This document shows positions 41,422 through 52,650 of a stretch of 64,000 bases of DNA, one piece after another. Source of the stretch: Cyanobacteria bacterium RI_101 (lineage in GTDB: Bacteria; Cyanobacteriota; Cyanobacteriia; Cyanobacteriales; Microcystaceae); NCBI GenBank assembly GCA_016471375.1, contig WGLZ01000090.1, forward strand, positions 1 through 64,000. The letters are read 5' to 3'. The notes beneath the pieces were generated by a model. The model worked only from the letters and a program-made list of their open reading frames with translations. It was not told the origin of the DNA and did no database searches. Numbering within the stretch: position 1 is the stretch's first letter; every line of letters begins with the position of its first letter. The translations under genes and the position numbers were made by a program.

Positions 41422-41752
41422 CGGTTGCTTTGAGATCGGCTGGCGGGAGCGTTGGGGGGAAAATTGGCGTCAATTTTCCCTTGCGGAACCAAGAGAGCTA
41501 GAGCATTAAACCTAGACTCCGGGGAGATCAAGACTGGGGGTGTTGACCCCTAGGCATAACCTGAGGACTTAAAAAAATTTGCTTTTACCAAGCTAAAATG
41601 ATTTTGTCAAGAAGTTTGTAAATATTTTTACAAATCTTAACTTTTCCCATCCTAGCCCAGTCCTAGTCAAATGACAACCGGTTCTCTGATAATCCGGGTA
41701 ATAAGCTCGATTAATGATTTTTGCAACCTTAACAAGGCGTTAAGATTTATCC

Positions 41753-43447
41753 ATGATTTCCCGCATTAAATCCCCAATTCCCTCCTTTGCCAGCAAACTC
41801 TCAACCCCGGCTCTGATTTGGGGCGCCGGATTGGTCATAACCGCCCTCCTGATCTGCCTGCCGGTTTTCTACGTCGGCGCCAGCCTCTTTTCCGACCAAA
41901 GAACGGTTTGGGAAACGCTTTTACCGCAGTTGGGGGACTATACCCGCAATTCTCTCCTGTTGATGACCGGCGTCGGTCTCGGCGTTCTGATTTTGGGCGT
42001 CGGCGCCGGTTGGCTCGCGGCGGTCTGCGACTTTCCGGGGCGCCGACTCTGGGATTGGGCGCTGTTGACGCCCCTGGCGGCGCCGGCCTATCTGGTGGGC
42101 TACGCCTACACCAGCTTTTTAGACTATTACGGCCCTGTCCAAAGTCTTTTGAGAGAAATTTTCCAGTGGCAATCCGTGGAGGATTACTGGTTTCCCGATA
42201 TCCGCAACCTCTGGGGGGCGTTGGGGATGTTTATCGTCACCCTCTACCCCTACGTCTACTTACTGGCCCGTTCCGCCTTTAAGGACCAGGGCGTCGTCGC
42301 GCTGGAGGCCAGTCGCTCCCTTGGCTGTTCTCCTTGGCAGAGTTTTTGGCGAGTGGCCCTGCCCCTAGCCCGTCCCGCCATCGCGGCGGGTTTGGCGCTG
42401 GCGCTGATGGAGACCCTGAACGATTTTGGCACCGTTCAATATTTTGGGGTCAACACCTTCACCACCGGCATTTACAACACCTGGTTTGGCATGGGGGAAC
42501 GCCAAGGCGCCGCTCAATTGGCCGCCGGTTTAATGGTTTTTATCCTCGCCCTCGTTTTTTTAGAACTCTACGCCCGGCGCCAAAGCCGCTATTACCAAAA
42601 CCCCCGCCCATCCCAATTTGTCAATCGTTATCCTCTGCGGGGCTGGCGCGGAATCCTGGCGGCGTTGGCTTGTTTTCTGCCCCTCCTGTTCGGGTTTTTG
42701 ATTCCCCTGCTCTACCTCCTCTACCTGACCCTGGCCTACGCCCAGGAAGTGGAGAACAATAATTTCTTGACTCTCGCCCAAAATAGCTTACTGCTAGCCA
42801 GCCTCTCGGCGCTGTTAGCCGTCGTCTTGGCGGTTTTTCTCGCCTACGGCAAGCGCCTTCTGGCCCAACCCCTATTAACGGCGCTGACCAGACTGGCCGC
42901 CAGCGGCTACGCCCTACCGGGTTCCGTCATCGCCGTGGGGATTCTGATTCCGGCGGGGCAATTTGACAACGCCCTCGACCAGTGGATGCGGGCCCAATTC
43001 CAAATTTCCACCGGTTTGCTCCTCAGCGGCACCCTGATCCTGCTGGTTTACGCCTACCTGGTTCGCTTTCTGGCCGTGGCCTTCGGCGCCGTCGATAGCA
43101 GTTTGCTGAAAATTAAACCCAGTCTGGACGACGCGGCCCGTAGTTTGGGACGGTCTCCCCTAGCGGTTCTGGGGCGAGTTCATCTACCCCTACTCACCGG
43201 CGGACTCTTGACCGCGGCCATGTTGGTCTTTGTGGACGTGATGAAGGAACTGCCCGCCACTCTAGTGATTCGTCCCTTTAACTTCGACACCCTCGCCGTG
43301 CGGGTTTATCAATACGCCTCCGACGAGCGCCTAACGGAGGCGGCGGCGCCGGCGCTGGCCATTATGGGGGTCGGTCTTTTGCCCGTGATCCTCCTGAGTC
43401 TGCGACTGAGCCGACATCGGGTCTCCCATCCTGAATCCTTGGGTTAA
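41753..43447 (+). CDS. Iron ABC transporter permease, FbpB/FutB-like
   Basis: 564 aa; two EAA-like loops LEASRSLGCSPWQSFWRVALPLARPAI and DDAARSLGRSPLAVLGRVHLPLL. Confidence 0.9.
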   Translation: MISRIKSPIPSFASKLSTPALIWGAGLVITALLICLPVFYVGASLFSDQRTVWETLLPQLGDYTRNSLLLMTGVGLGVLILGVGAGWLAAVCDFPGRRLWDWALLTPLAAPAYLVGYAYTSFLDYYGPVQSLLREIFQWQSVEDYWFPDIRNLWGALGMFIVTLYPYVYLLARSAFKDQGVVALEASRSLGCSPWQSFWRVALPLARPAIAAGLALALMETLNDFGTVQYFGVNTFTTGIYNTWFGMGERQGAAQLAAGLMVFILALVFLELYARRQSRYYQNPRPSQFVNRYPLRGWRGILAALACFLPLLFGFLIPLLYLLYLTLAYAQEVENNNFLTLAQNSLLLASLSALLAVVLAVFLAYGKRLLAQPLLTALTRLAASGYALPGSVIAVGILIPAGQFDNALDQWMRAQFQISTGLLLSGTLILLVYAYLVRFLAVAFGAVDSSLLKIKPSLDDAARSLGRSPLAVLGRVHLPLLTGGLLTAAMLVFVDVMKELPATLVIRPFNFDTLAVRVYQYASDERLTEAAAPALAIMGVGLLPVILLSLRLSRHRVSHPESLG

Positions 43448-43595
43448 AGCGTCATCCAAGGGTCTGCTAAAATTGAGGCGGCGCCGGGGCCAAATTTTCT
43501 AAAGGTTTCGGTACAATGGGCGGTAATTGTCTCCGTTCTCTATTCACCCTACATTCCCCTCAATCATTATTCCTTCCTCGAAACCCAAATCACCT

Positions 43596-44126
43596 GTGAT
43601 CGATAAACGCCGACCCCAACGGGATCTCCCCAAAATTAACGAAAGAATCCGCTTTCCCGAAATTCGCGTCATTGACAACGACGGCGCTCAATTAGGGATT
43701 CTCACCCCGGACGAAGCCCGGAAAATCGCCGACGAGCAAGAGCTAGACCTCGTTCTGGTCAGCGAAACGGCGGAGCCGCCGGTCTGTCGGATCATGGACT
43801 ACGGAAAATACAAGTTTGAGCAGGAAAAGAAAGCCCGAGAGGCCAAGAAGAAACAACATACGGCGGACGTCAAAGAAGTGAAGATGCGCTACAAAATCGA
43901 CGAGCACGACTATCAAGTGCGAGTCAGCCAAGCCCAGCGTTTTCTCAAAGCCGGGGATAAAGTCAAAGCCACCATCACCTTCCGGGGACGGGAAATTCAG
44001 CACTCCCACCTGGCGGAAGAACTGCTCCAGCGCATGTCCAACGACCTTCAGGACGTCGCGGAAATCCAACAAGCGCCGAAACGGGAGGGCCGCAATATGA
44101 TGATGATGCTCTCTCCCAAAAAATAA
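43596..44126 (+). CDS. infC: Translation initiation factor IF-3
   Basis: [31 protein letters not shown] start at 43596 proposed. Confidence 0.96.
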   Translation: MIDKRRPQRDLPKINERIRFPEIRVIDNDGAQLGILTPDEARKIADEQELDLVLVSETAEPPVCRIMDYGKYKFEQEKKAREAKKKQHTADVKEVKMRYKIDEHDYQVRVSQAQRFLKAGDKVKATITFRGREIQHSHLAEELLQRMSNDLQDVAEIQQAPKREGRNMMMMLSPKK

Positions 44127-44172
44127 CCGCCTAGGGGGCGGCGCTGGAGTTTCAGGATTATCCCTCGCTATC

Positions 44173-44649
44173 CTAGCGCTGGTTAGGGAACAGCGCTCCG
44201 CCTTCCGGCAACCAATCAATATCTAATAACTGGTCTAAAGTATAGGGACAGGTCTGGGGAAAGGAAACTTGGCGGTCGGTTTTAATCTGAACCGCTTTCA
44301 ACGAGCGCCGGTAAATATCGTCTAGCGCCAAGGCCAAATAGTTGTACAGGGTTTGGGTCAATCGATCCGCAAGCTGAACACGAAAATTATAAACTTCCCC
44401 TTGCCAGTGGATTTTATTTCTAGCCACCTCTGCTTGCCAGTAGTCGAGCAGTAACAGATGGCGAATAATCTGGTCTAGAAGACTAACGACGGCATTTTTT
44501 TGCTCTCTACCCAAATCTTCTAATTCCTCTATCAACTGATCAAGGTCTAACTCGCCAAAATCCCGGCGCTGAAGGCTGTGAATCGTTTTTTCCAACCACA
44601 GCGCATAATCGTCTTGATAGAGAGTGTCTGGGGGGCCGGGGGAGAGCAT
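44173..44649 (-). CDS. DUF29 family protein
   Basis: LYQDDYALWLEKTIHSLQRRDFGELDLDQLIEELEDLGREQKNAVVSLL. Confidence 0.92.
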   Translation of the reverse strand: MLSPGPPDTLYQDDYALWLEKTIHSLQRRDFGELDLDQLIEELEDLGREQKNAVVSLLDQIIRHLLLLDYWQAEVARNKIHWQGEVYNFRVQLADRLTQTLYNYLALALDDIYRRSLKAVQIKTDRQVSFPQTCPYTLDQLLDIDWLPEGGALFPNQR

Positions 44650-44673
44650 AGCTAGGACGGATAATGATCAAGT

Positions 44674-44940
44674 CTAAACCTTGGACCAGGGGTGCTCGAC
44701 GGTGGGCGCCGCTTCGCCGGCTCTTTCGCCGTCGTAGTTGAGGGCTAAGGTTTGCTCCAGGCGCACCACTTCCTCCAGGCTTTCCCAGGCGTTGCCGAAG
44801 GGGCGGGCCGCTAGGGCGCAGGCCGACCACTCCGCCTGCACCGGCACATTCAATTGATGACACATTCCCCCTCTACGGCCCTCCGCTTGGTAGTAGCGGC
44901 AGTACCGGCAGGAGGATGTTAAAAAATTTGCCGTTTTCAT
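44674..44940 (-). CDS. Small cysteine-motif protein
   Basis: SSCRYCRYYQAEGRRGGMCHQLNVPVQAEWSACALA. Confidence 0.7.
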   Translation of the reverse strand: MKTANFLTSSCRYCRYYQAEGRRGGMCHQLNVPVQAEWSACALAARPFGNAWESLEEVVRLEQTLALNYDGERAGEAAPTVEHPWSKV

Positions 44941-45133
44941 CGGGGTCTCTCAAAAGCGAATCTAAAAAGGGGGCTGATTTAACAGTTGTCTCCATTCTGC
45001 ACCATGCCCAAAACGGCTAAAATCGGTTCTAGCCCTGATTCCATAAGGATTTTACTGATCCCCGCCCCTTTATTTTCTTTAGGTTGTCTTAATATTCTTT
45101 TTACAAATCGACATATCCCCTAGGGCGGGGACT

Positions 45134-46090
45134 TCACTGGGACTGACGTTCGTAGGCTTCCACGATGCGCTGTACCAAAGGATGACGAACAACATCGGCC
45201 TGTCCCAGGGCGCAAAAGGCGATCCCCTCCACGCCTTTAAGAATATTTTGGGCCGCCACTAAACCGGATGTCTGATGACTGGGCAAATCCGTTTGAGTGA
45301 CATCGCCGGTGACCACCATTTTGGAGCCGAACCCCAGACGGGTCAGCACCATTTTCAGTTGGGCGGGGGTGGTGTTTTGGGCTTCGTCAACGATGATGAA
45401 GGCGTTGCTGAGGGTGCGACCCCGCATATAGGCCAGAGGCGCCACTTCGATTTTGCCCCGCTCCATGAGGTCGGGGATTTTTTCGGCGTCGATAAATTCG
45501 TAGAGGGCGTCGTAGAGGGGGCGTAAAAAAGGATTGACCTTTTGTTGCAGGTCTCCCGGCAGAAATCCGAGTTTTTCCCCCGCCTCCACCGCCGGTCGGG
45601 TGAGGATAATGCGCTCGCAGTCGTTATTTAACAGCGCCTGAACGGCCAGAACCGCGGCGAGGAAGGTTTTACCGGTGCCCGCGGGCCCAATGCAAAAGGT
45701 AATGTCGTGGCTTTGGATGGCCTTGACATACTGGCGCTGGCGGAAGGTTTTGGCCCGGATGCTTTCCCCCCGACGGGTGCGGGCTAGGACATTTTTTTGC
45801 AGAGTTTGGTATTCCTCCGTCCGGCCCGTGTCCAGCGCCTGAAAGGCGGTTAGGAAATCCGGTCGGTGGAGCGCCTTGCCCTGACTCCACTGGGGTTCCA
45901 GGAGACCCAAAATTTGCCGGGCCCGCTCCAGCGCCTTGGCTTCCCCGGTCAAGAGCAAATCCTGCCCCCGGAGGATAACTCGGACGCCGGTATGGTTGGC
46001 TAAATATTTGAGGTTATCTTCGCCGCTCCCCGCTAGGGCCAGCGCCGCTTCGGGATGGGGCAGAGAGAGGGTAAACGTGGTCTCAGCCAT
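45134..46090 (-). CDS. phoH: PhoH family ATPase
   Basis: FCIGPAGTGKTFLAAVLAVQALL, FIIVDEAQNTTPAQLKMVLTRLG; start 46090 (MAETTF). Confidence 0.93.
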   Translation of the reverse strand: MAETTFTLSLPHPEAALALAGSGEDNLKYLANHTGVRVILRGQDLLLTGEAKALERARQILGLLEPQWSQGKALHRPDFLTAFQALDTGRTEEYQTLQKNVLARTRRGESIRAKTFRQRQYVKAIQSHDITFCIGPAGTGKTFLAAVLAVQALLNNDCERIILTRPAVEAGEKLGFLPGDLQQKVNPFLRPLYDALYEFIDAEKIPDLMERGKIEVAPLAYMRGRTLSNAFIIVDEAQNTTPAQLKMVLTRLGFGSKMVVTGDVTQTDLPSHQTSGLVAAQNILKGVEGIAFCALGQADVVRHPLVQRIVEAYERQSQ

Positions 46091-47207
46091 GAACCCGGCA
46101 AAAATCCTCGACGATCTGGACAATTTGGGCGCTGGCGGTTCCGTCCCCAAAGGGATTAATCGCGTTGGCCATGGCGTCGTAGGCTAGGGGATTCTGAAGT
46201 AGTTCTCGGGCCGCCGAGACCACGGTTTCCGGGTTGGTGCCCACCAATTTCGCCGTCCCCGCCATCGCCGCCTCCGGCCGCTCCGTGGTTTCCCGCAGAA
46301 CTAAAACCGGTTTCCCCAAACTCGGCGCTTCTTCCTGAAGACCGCCGGAGTCCGTGAGCAAGAGGTAACAACGTTGAACGGCGCCGACCAGTTGGGCGTA
46401 GTCTAGGGGTTCTGTTAAAAAAACCTGGGGATGATCCCCCAACCGGGTCTGGATCGGCTCCCGCACCGTCGGGTTGCGGTGAAGGGGCAGTAAGAGCGCC
46501 GTCTCAGGAAACTCCGCCAGAATTCGTTCAAAACTGGTAATAATATCCGCTAACGGCGCTCCCCAGTTTTCCCGACGGTGCACCGTGGCCAAGAGGACTT
46601 TTTTCGCTTCCCAATCCAAACCGGGAACAGGACAGGGGGGCTTTTGCCCCGCCACCGTTAGGAGGGCGTCAATGACGGTGTTGCCCGTGAGGAAACACTG
46701 CCCCGTCACCCCGGAGCGGGCCAAATTTTCCAGCGCCAAAGGGGTGGGCGCAAAATGCAGTTGGGCCAGTTGGGAAATCAAGCGCCGGTTGGCTTCCTCC
46801 GGGAAGGGGTTTAAAAGGTTATCCGTTCTCAGACCCGCCTCCACGTGACCCACCGGGATCTGTTGGTAAAAGGCCGCCAGCGCCGCCGCGAAGGCCGTGG
46901 TGGTGTCGCCCTGGACAATGACCAGTTTCGGCGCCAGTTTGGCGAAGAGTTCCTCTAACCCCCCTAAACTGCGGGCGGTGATCTCCGTTAGGGTCTGGCG
47001 GGAGCGCATAATTTCCAGATCCGCGTCCGCTGTTAAACCAAAGAGATCCATTACCTGGGCCACCATCTCCCGATGTTGACCCGTTAAGACCACCTGGGTT
47101 AAAAACGTCTCCGGTCGGCGCTGGAAGGCTTGGATCACCGGCGCCAGCTTAATGGCCTCCGGTCGAGTTCCCAAAACGATAGCGACGGGGAAAGGCGCGA
47201 CCGCCAT
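46083..47207 (-). CDS. wecB: UDP-N-acetylglucosamine 2-epimerase
   Basis: VLGTRPEAIKLAPVI, VQGDTTTAFAAALAAFYQQIPVGHVEAGLRT, LTDSGGLQEEAPSLGKPVLVLR. Confidence 0.95.
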   Translation of the reverse strand: MAVAPFPVAIVLGTRPEAIKLAPVIQAFQRRPETFLTQVVLTGQHREMVAQVMDLFGLTADADLEIMRSRQTLTEITARSLGGLEELFAKLAPKLVIVQGDTTTAFAAALAAFYQQIPVGHVEAGLRTDNLLNPFPEEANRRLISQLAQLHFAPTPLALENLARSGVTGQCFLTGNTVIDALLTVAGQKPPCPVPGLDWEAKKVLLATVHRRENWGAPLADIITSFERILAEFPETALLLPLHRNPTVREPIQTRLGDHPQVFLTEPLDYAQLVGAVQRCYLLLTDSGGLQEEAPSLGKPVLVLRETTERPEAAMAGTAKLVGTNPETVVSAARELLQNPLAYDAMANAINPFGDGTASAQIVQIVEDFCRVHG

Positions 47208-47209
47208 AC

Positions 47210-47659
47210 CTAGACATCCCCCCGGATATCCACCACCACGCCGTCCCGCATGACGATTTCCACATTCAGTTTTTGGATCAGGTTATCGCCTTTTTCCAGC
47301 CGGAAGAAGCTCTCCATCTGTCCCTGCACCACTTCCTGCTCCAGATCCAGCAGTTGCACCTGTTGCATTTGTTGGAGCGCCTGATTTTTTTGCTCCAAAA
47401 TCTCGCTTTTTTGCTGATTGACCTGTATTTGAATATTTTCGATTTGCTGACTGACGCTGGGAGGCAGGGGCACAAGGCTTTGTTTCTGGATCTCCATGAT
47501 GGCTCGTTGCCCCTGGAGGTCTAACTGCTGAACCTGAGCGTCCATTTGGTTAATCTGGGCCTGAAGTTGCTGTTGCATTTCCTCTTTCCAGCGGGCGGTG
47601 ACAATCACCTTGAGGGCCACGGGGCGCTTGAGCAGGAGGTTGGTTTGAGCGTCGTCCAT
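47210..47659 (-). CDS. YlqD family protein
   Basis: Coiled-coil Q-rich protein; MDDAQTNLLLKRPVALKVIVTARWKEEMQQQLQAQI; start 47659. Confidence 0.75.
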   Translation of the reverse strand: MDDAQTNLLLKRPVALKVIVTARWKEEMQQQLQAQINQMDAQVQQLDLQGQRAIMEIQKQSLVPLPPSVSQQIENIQIQVNQQKSEILEQKNQALQQMQQVQLLDLEQEVVQGQMESFFRLEKGDNLIQKLNVEIVMRDGVVVDIRGDV

Positions 47660-47786
47660 ATTAAGGTTAAACGTAATCGAGGTTAAGCGTTGAGGCGTTA
47701 TCCCAACAAGGCGGGTTAACCCAATTAGTTTATCGGACTTTGCTCCCCGGCGCCGTCTTTTTAAAGAGGGACTAGCGACGGTCGGC

Positions 47787-47820
47787 AAACAGGGAGCTGG
47801 CGCCAAAAAGCTCCCTGTTT
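47787..47820. terminator. Intrinsic terminator between petE and the YlqD gene
   Basis: AAACAGGGAGCT - 10 nt - AGCTCCCTGTTT perfect 12-bp inverted repeat. Confidence 0.8.
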
Positions 47821-47911
47821 TCTCCCTGAGAGGGACAAACTGAAGGGAGCTGGGGTCTGAATTTTTCCCAGAATAGTCAAGGATTATTTCAATTCAGATC
47901 AAGGACGCTAA

Positions 47912-48271
47912 CTATTGAACGACGACTTTGCCCACCATACCGGCGCCGCGATGGGGTTCGCAGTAGTAGCTATATTCGCCGGGTTCGGTGAAGGTGGATT
48001 CAAAGGATTCGCCGGGGGAAAAGAGTAGGGCTTTGTGGGAAAGGGCGTCGCTACCTTCCACCACCACGTTATGGGGAGAGAGTTTGTTGTTGACCCACTG
48101 GACGGTGTCCCCCGCTTTGATGGTGACGGTGGCGGGATCGAATTGCAGGGCGCCGGCGTCGGAACCCATTTTAATTTTCACCGTTTCGGCGGCGGCGGGG
48201 TTAACGGAGAGGAAAAAGCTGGAAACGACGAGGCAGAGGCCCGCCAGCAGAAGTCCAAGTTGTTTAGCCAT
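47912..48271 (-). CDS. petE: Plastocyanin precursor
   Basis: Signal peptide; [39 protein letters not shown] ... [19 protein letters not shown]. Confidence 0.96.
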   Translation of the reverse strand: MAKQLGLLLAGLCLVVSSFFLSVNPAAAETVKIKMGSDAGALQFDPATVTIKAGDTVQWVNNKLSPHNVVVEGSDALSHKALLFSPGESFESTFTEPGEYSYYCEPHRGAGMVGKVVVQ

Positions 48272-48397
48272 AGTGTTAGACCTGAAAAGCGATTAGGGGG
48301 CGACTAAGAGGGATTTTCCCGCCCTGGAACCTGGCCCTAGGGATCTAGGGACAATGCTGATCTTACACTAAAGTTTGACGGATTGTCGTAGTTTCTT

Positions 48398-49438
48398 TTA
48401 GCCTTCCTGTTCGTCGCTGAGGGTCTCGCTGGCCAAATTCGCCTGAATAAACTGCTCCAGTTGCTGAAACGTCAAACCGTAGGCGGGCATGGGTTCTTCG
48501 TAGCCCTTTAAGTCCAGATGATAAAGCTGGAAATATTTTTCCAGATCCCGAGCCAAGGGCAGATAGCTGTAGGTTTTCTCCCCGAGCGCCAAATCAAAGC
48601 CCGCTTGTTTGGTCGCGGATTCCAGCCGAAAGGCGGCGTTCACGGTATCGCCGATGGCGGTATAGTCCGGGTGGTCGCCGCTCCCGGTGTTGCCCACCAT
48701 AGCGTAGCCAGTGTTTAACCCTACCCCAATCCGCAGGGGAAAGGGCAACGGGTAGTAGTCCGACATGATTTGGGTCATGCGGTTGAGACCGTTAATCGCT
48801 TCAAAAATACGGAGCATTTCTTCGGGAGTGGCGCTGTTCTCGCCGTGAAACCAAAGCGCCATCACGGCGTCGCCAATATATTTATCCACCCAACTGCCCG
48901 CTTCCCGCAGGATTTGCCCCGCTTCTCGGAACCAGTTGCCAATCAGCGCCGAGAGGTCTTCTTCCTTAACCTGCCGGGCTAAACCTGTGAAATTACGCAT
49001 ATCCGCCACCATCACCGTCATCAGGCGGCGCTCGTGAATAACGCTGGTTTGGGTGTCTCGCTCCCGTTTCCGGGGCGGCGCTTCCGTTCCCGCTTCCCTA
49101 GGGCGATAATAGCCCGCCTGGGTTTTGCCGAAGGTAATCTCATCCTCGTGGCGCAGAGTCACCGGCACGCTCACCCGGCGCCCGTTGACAAACGTCCCGT
49201 TCCGACTGCCCAAATCGATCAGTAAAAACTCCCCGGTGTCCGTCCCCTGTAAAATAGCGTGGTTGCGGGAAATACAGTGATCGGTGATCACGATGTCGTT
49301 TTCCTGATTGCGCCCCACCGTCCAGTAGGACTTGGCGTCCAACGAAAACTGGCGGGGTTCTCCGACGACGCTCAGGACAAGATAGGTCTGGGGTTGGGGA
49401 GTTTCCACAGCTGAGGGGTTAGGACAAAATTGCCGCAA
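48398..49438 (-). CDS. FHA domain plus class III adenylate/guanylate cyclase
   Basis: ISRNHAILQ...DLGSRNGTFVNGRRV; MTVMVADMRNFTGLAR ... DYTAIGDTVNAAFRLE. Confidence 0.92.
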   Translation of the reverse strand: MRQFCPNPSAVETPQPQTYLVLSVVGEPRQFSLDAKSYWTVGRNQENDIVITDHCISRNHAILQGTDTGEFLLIDLGSRNGTFVNGRRVSVPVTLRHEDEITFGKTQAGYYRPREAGTEAPPRKRERDTQTSVIHERRLMTVMVADMRNFTGLARQVKEEDLSALIGNWFREAGQILREAGSWVDKYIGDAVMALWFHGENSATPEEMLRIFEAINGLNRMTQIMSDYYPLPFPLRIGVGLNTGYAMVGNTGSGDHPDYTAIGDTVNAAFRLESATKQAGFDLALGEKTYSYLPLARDLEKYFQLYHLDLKGYEEPMPAYGLTFQQLEQFIQANLASETLSDEQEG

Positions 49439-50141
49439 GCCAAAATAAACAATCCACTACAATTGTACTTAAAACAGCGCCGCCAAAGGCCTGCCAAGGA
49501 TGGGCGGGCCGGCGCAGGGCCCAGACGCCTAATCCCCATAGTAATAGCGCGAGGAGCATCGCCCAACCGATTCCCCAGGGGGTTTGCATCTGTCCTAGGG
49601 CCTGATGAAATACGGAGCCGGCCAAAGCCGGCTCGATGACCATTAACCGGCGCCAAGACTCCATGAGACCGGTTAAGTAAAAATAGCCGTCCGTCACGGC
49701 GGTTCCCAAAAGAGAGCCTAGGTAAAAATAATGTCCAATCAACCCCCGGCGCCGACTGATCCCCCACAGCGCCGCCGGCAGACCCACGGATTCTAGGGGC
49801 AAATGGTAAAACGGCTCCCAACGAAACCAGCCCCAATAGACCGATCCCGCCAACCAACACCAGCTAAAGCCCAGCAGTAGATCGCCCCAGATGGCTTGGG
49901 CGGGGCGTCGTCTCAAGGTTAAAGCCAAAGCGACCCAAAGAGGGGTCAGCGCCAAACTCAGCCAAGGCCAGGCCCGCACTAGCGGAGCCTGAACAAACAC
50001 CGGCGCCGACACTAAAAACACCGCCAGCGCCGCCAGCCCCCAGCGCTCCTTCTGCTGGCGAGTCAGGGTTAAGACGTTGAAGAGATTAGGGGGTGGAAGA
50101 TGGCGGGCCGGGGTCAGAAAAGCGGAAAGAAGGGGGATCAC
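49419..50141 (-). CDS. DUF3120-like membrane protein
   Basis: 240 aa polytopic; LLGFSWCWLAGSVYWGWFRWEPFYHLPLESVGLPAALWG. Confidence 0.75.
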   Translation of the reverse strand: MIPLLSAFLTPARHLPPPNLFNVLTLTRQQKERWGLAALAVFLVSAPVFVQAPLVRAWPWLSLALTPLWVALALTLRRRPAQAIWGDLLLGFSWCWLAGSVYWGWFRWEPFYHLPLESVGLPAALWGISRRRGLIGHYFYLGSLLGTAVTDGYFYLTGLMESWRRLMVIEPALAGSVFHQALGQMQTPWGIGWAMLLALLLWGLGVWALRRPAHPWQAFGGAVLSTIVVDCLFWLAAILS

Positions 50142-50356
50142 AGGAGGAACGGGGCAAAAATTAATTTAAAAAAAGATCTTAAATACTTTAAGATTTGTTG
50201 CGTAACGTAAAGTTATTTGACAATTCTAAAGGATCTGAGGCGTTCCGGGAAAGTCGGGCTCTGGCTACCCTTTGCGCCCTGAGCGTAGCCGAAGGGCAGT
50301 CCTTGATTCCGGCGTTAACCCCCCGTCAGGCTACGCCTGCCACCCCGACCAGGGAA

Positions 50357-50491
50357 CTACCTTATATACATAAGTGTCAGAATCCCCCCTAACCCCCCTT
50401 TCCAAGGGGGGAACGGGCCTTCAAAGTCCCGCTTGCAAAGGGGGATAGAGCATAAAACTGAGTCTTTAACCGAGATCTGTGCGCACCGTAG
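50357..50491. repeat. MITE-like element copy A (135 bp)
   Basis: Aligns over its length with 58051-58185; starts CTACC, ends CACCGTAG; flanks GACCAGGGAA / GATCAGGGGG are a possible decayed 10-bp duplication. Confidence 0.65.
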
Positions 50492-50539
50492 GATCAGGGG
50501 GGGGGAATTAAACCAGACTCAATTGCTGGCACAAAAGGT

Positions 50540-50570
50540 CTGGTAACTGATAACTGATATCTGATATCTG
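50540..50570 (-). repeat. Period-7 tandem repeat after the phoU stop
   Basis: + strand CTGGTAA CTGATAA CTGATAT CTGATAT CTG. Confidence 0.88.
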
Positions 50571-50572
50571 TA

Positions 50573-51250
50573 TTAACCTCGTTTGCCGGTGACAATGTAG
50601 GAGACCCGCTGGGCGATATTAGTGGCGTGGTCCGCCATTCTTTCCAGGTAACGCAGAACCAAGACCAGCAGGACAATAGGTTCCACCACCCCCTTAACGT
50701 CCCGTTGCTGGGCGAGATCATGGTAAATACGCTCGTAAGCTTCGTCCACCGTATCGTCGAGGCGCTTGACGGTTTCCCCCGCGTGGCGGTCTAACTCCAC
50801 CAGCGCCTCTAGGCTCGTGGCCAACATATGCTGAGCGTGGCGGGACATAGCGGCGATTTCCGGCATACAATCCCGAGGCGGGTAGGGCGTTAGTTTTAGA
50901 GCGACTTCTCCTAAATCCTTGGCGTAGTCGCCGATGCGCTCCAGATCTCGCACCAACTGCATAAAGGCGCTGAGCAACCGCAAATCTTGGGCCACCGGCG
51001 CCTGAAGGGTTAAAAAGGTCGAGCATTCCTGCTCAATCTGTCGATAAAACTGATCAATTTGTTTATCCAGAAGGAGGATTTTGGGGGCGCAATCCAGTTG
51101 ATTTTCAAAAAGCGCCTGATGGCTGAGACGAAAGGACTCTTCCACGAGGGTGCCCATCCGCAAGACATCCTGCTCCAGGCGCTTGAGGGAGCGCTCGAAG
51201 TAACTGCGCTCGGGATGTTGAATCTGCTGGGATAAACTCACGGCGGACAA
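50573..51250 (-). CDS. phoU: Phosphate signalling protein PhoU
   Basis: RSLKRLEQDVLRMGTLVEESFRLSHQAL; LVLRYLERMADHATNIAQRVSYIVTG. Confidence 0.95.
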   Translation of the reverse strand: MSAVSLSQQIQHPERSYFERSLKRLEQDVLRMGTLVEESFRLSHQALFENQLDCAPKILLLDKQIDQFYRQIEQECSTFLTLQAPVAQDLRLLSAFMQLVRDLERIGDYAKDLGEVALKLTPYPPRDCMPEIAAMSRHAQHMLATSLEALVELDRHAGETVKRLDDTVDEAYERIYHDLAQQRDVKGVVEPIVLLVLVLRYLERMADHATNIAQRVSYIVTGKRG

Positions 51251-51427
51251 GACGGCGCTGTGGACTCAATGTTATTATAGTCAACCGCTTTCCCCGCTTT
51301 TGACAACACCGATTCATTAACCCAGGTTTAACCGCTTCCTTACCGAACGCCTGGGGACGGCGCCAACTATCGGTAAAATAAGGATCTGAACCCTTGTCGC
51401 CCCAAGGAATCTGTATTTTTTTAACCT

Positions 51428-52525
51428 ATGACCCCTTCTCCTCTCCTTTGTCCTCAGTCCGTCGCCTGCCCCTGGCGGGGGTTGATCGAAACCTATCGCC
51501 CCTACTTGCCGGTGACGGAGGAGACCCCGGTGGTGACGCTACTGGAGGGGAACACGCCCCTAATTCCGGCGCCGGCGCTGGCCAAGGAAATCGGTAGAAG
51601 CGTTCAAGTTTATTTAAAATATGACGGGCTGAATCCCACCGGCAGTTTCAAAGACCGGGGCATGACCCTGGCGCTGTCTAAAGCCAAAGAGGCCGGCGCC
51701 GAAGCGGTGATCTGCGCCAGCACGGGGAACACCTCCGCGGCGGCCGCGGCCTACGCTCGCCGGGCGGGACTGCGGGCCTTTGTGATTATTCCCGACGGCT
51801 ATGTGGCGCTGGGGAAATTGGGGCAGGCGCTCATCTACGGCGCCGAAGTCATCGCCATTGAGGGCAATTTTGACGACGCCTTAACGGCGGTGCGCCAACT
51901 CTCGGCGGAGTATCCCGTCACTTTGGTCAATTCCGTTAACCCCTACCGTTTAGAGGGGCAAAAAACCGCCGCCTTTGAGATTGTGGACGTGCTCCGGGAA
52001 GCGCCGGACTGGCTTTGTATTCCCGTGGGCAACGCCGGCAACATCAGCGCCTATTGGCGGGGCTTTTGTCAGTATAAGGAAGCGGGCAAGAGCCAAAAAC
52101 TCCCCCGGATGATGGGCTTTCAAGCCGCCGGCGCCGCGCCGTTTTTAGCGGGGCAACCGGTGCCCAACCCGGAAACTATCGCCACGGCCATCCGTATTGG
52201 CAACCCGGCTAACTGGGATAAGGCCTGGGCGGCGTCGAAGGATAGCAATGGGGAATTCCGCGCCGTCACCGACGCCGAAATTCTGGCGGCTTACCGTTTC
52301 TTAGCCTCCCAGGAGGGCGTGTTCTGCGAACCCGCCAGCGCCGCCTCTGTGGCGGGGTTATTAAAAGTGAAAGATCAGGTGCCTGAAGGATCTCAAGTGG
52401 TCTGCGTCCTCACGGGGAACGGTTTGAAAGATCCCGACTGCGCGGTAAACAATAGCGGCAACCAATTAAAAGCCGGAGTCAAGCCAGAGTTGGGCGCCAT
52501 CGCCCAGGTGATGGGTTTTGTCTAG
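51428..52525 (+). CDS. thrC: Threonine synthase
   Basis: [56 protein letters not shown]. Confidence 0.95.
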   Translation: MTPSPLLCPQSVACPWRGLIETYRPYLPVTEETPVVTLLEGNTPLIPAPALAKEIGRSVQVYLKYDGLNPTGSFKDRGMTLALSKAKEAGAEAVICASTGNTSAAAAAYARRAGLRAFVIIPDGYVALGKLGQALIYGAEVIAIEGNFDDALTAVRQLSAEYPVTLVNSVNPYRLEGQKTAAFEIVDVLREAPDWLCIPVGNAGNISAYWRGFCQYKEAGKSQKLPRMMGFQAAGAAPFLAGQPVPNPETIATAIRIGNPANWDKAWAASKDSNGEFRAVTDAEILAAYRFLASQEGVFCEPASAASVAGLLKVKDQVPEGSQVVCVLTGNGLKDPDCAVNNSGNQLKAGVKPELGAIAQVMGFV

Positions 52526-52650
52526 GTTTGATCCCCCCTAACCCCCCTTGGAAAGGGGGGAAAACTTCTCAAAGTTCCCCTTACAAAGGGGGATTGACAG
52601 ATCCGTCAGCGGAGTATGACAAAATAGGGTTTTCCCCAGATCCCTCTCCG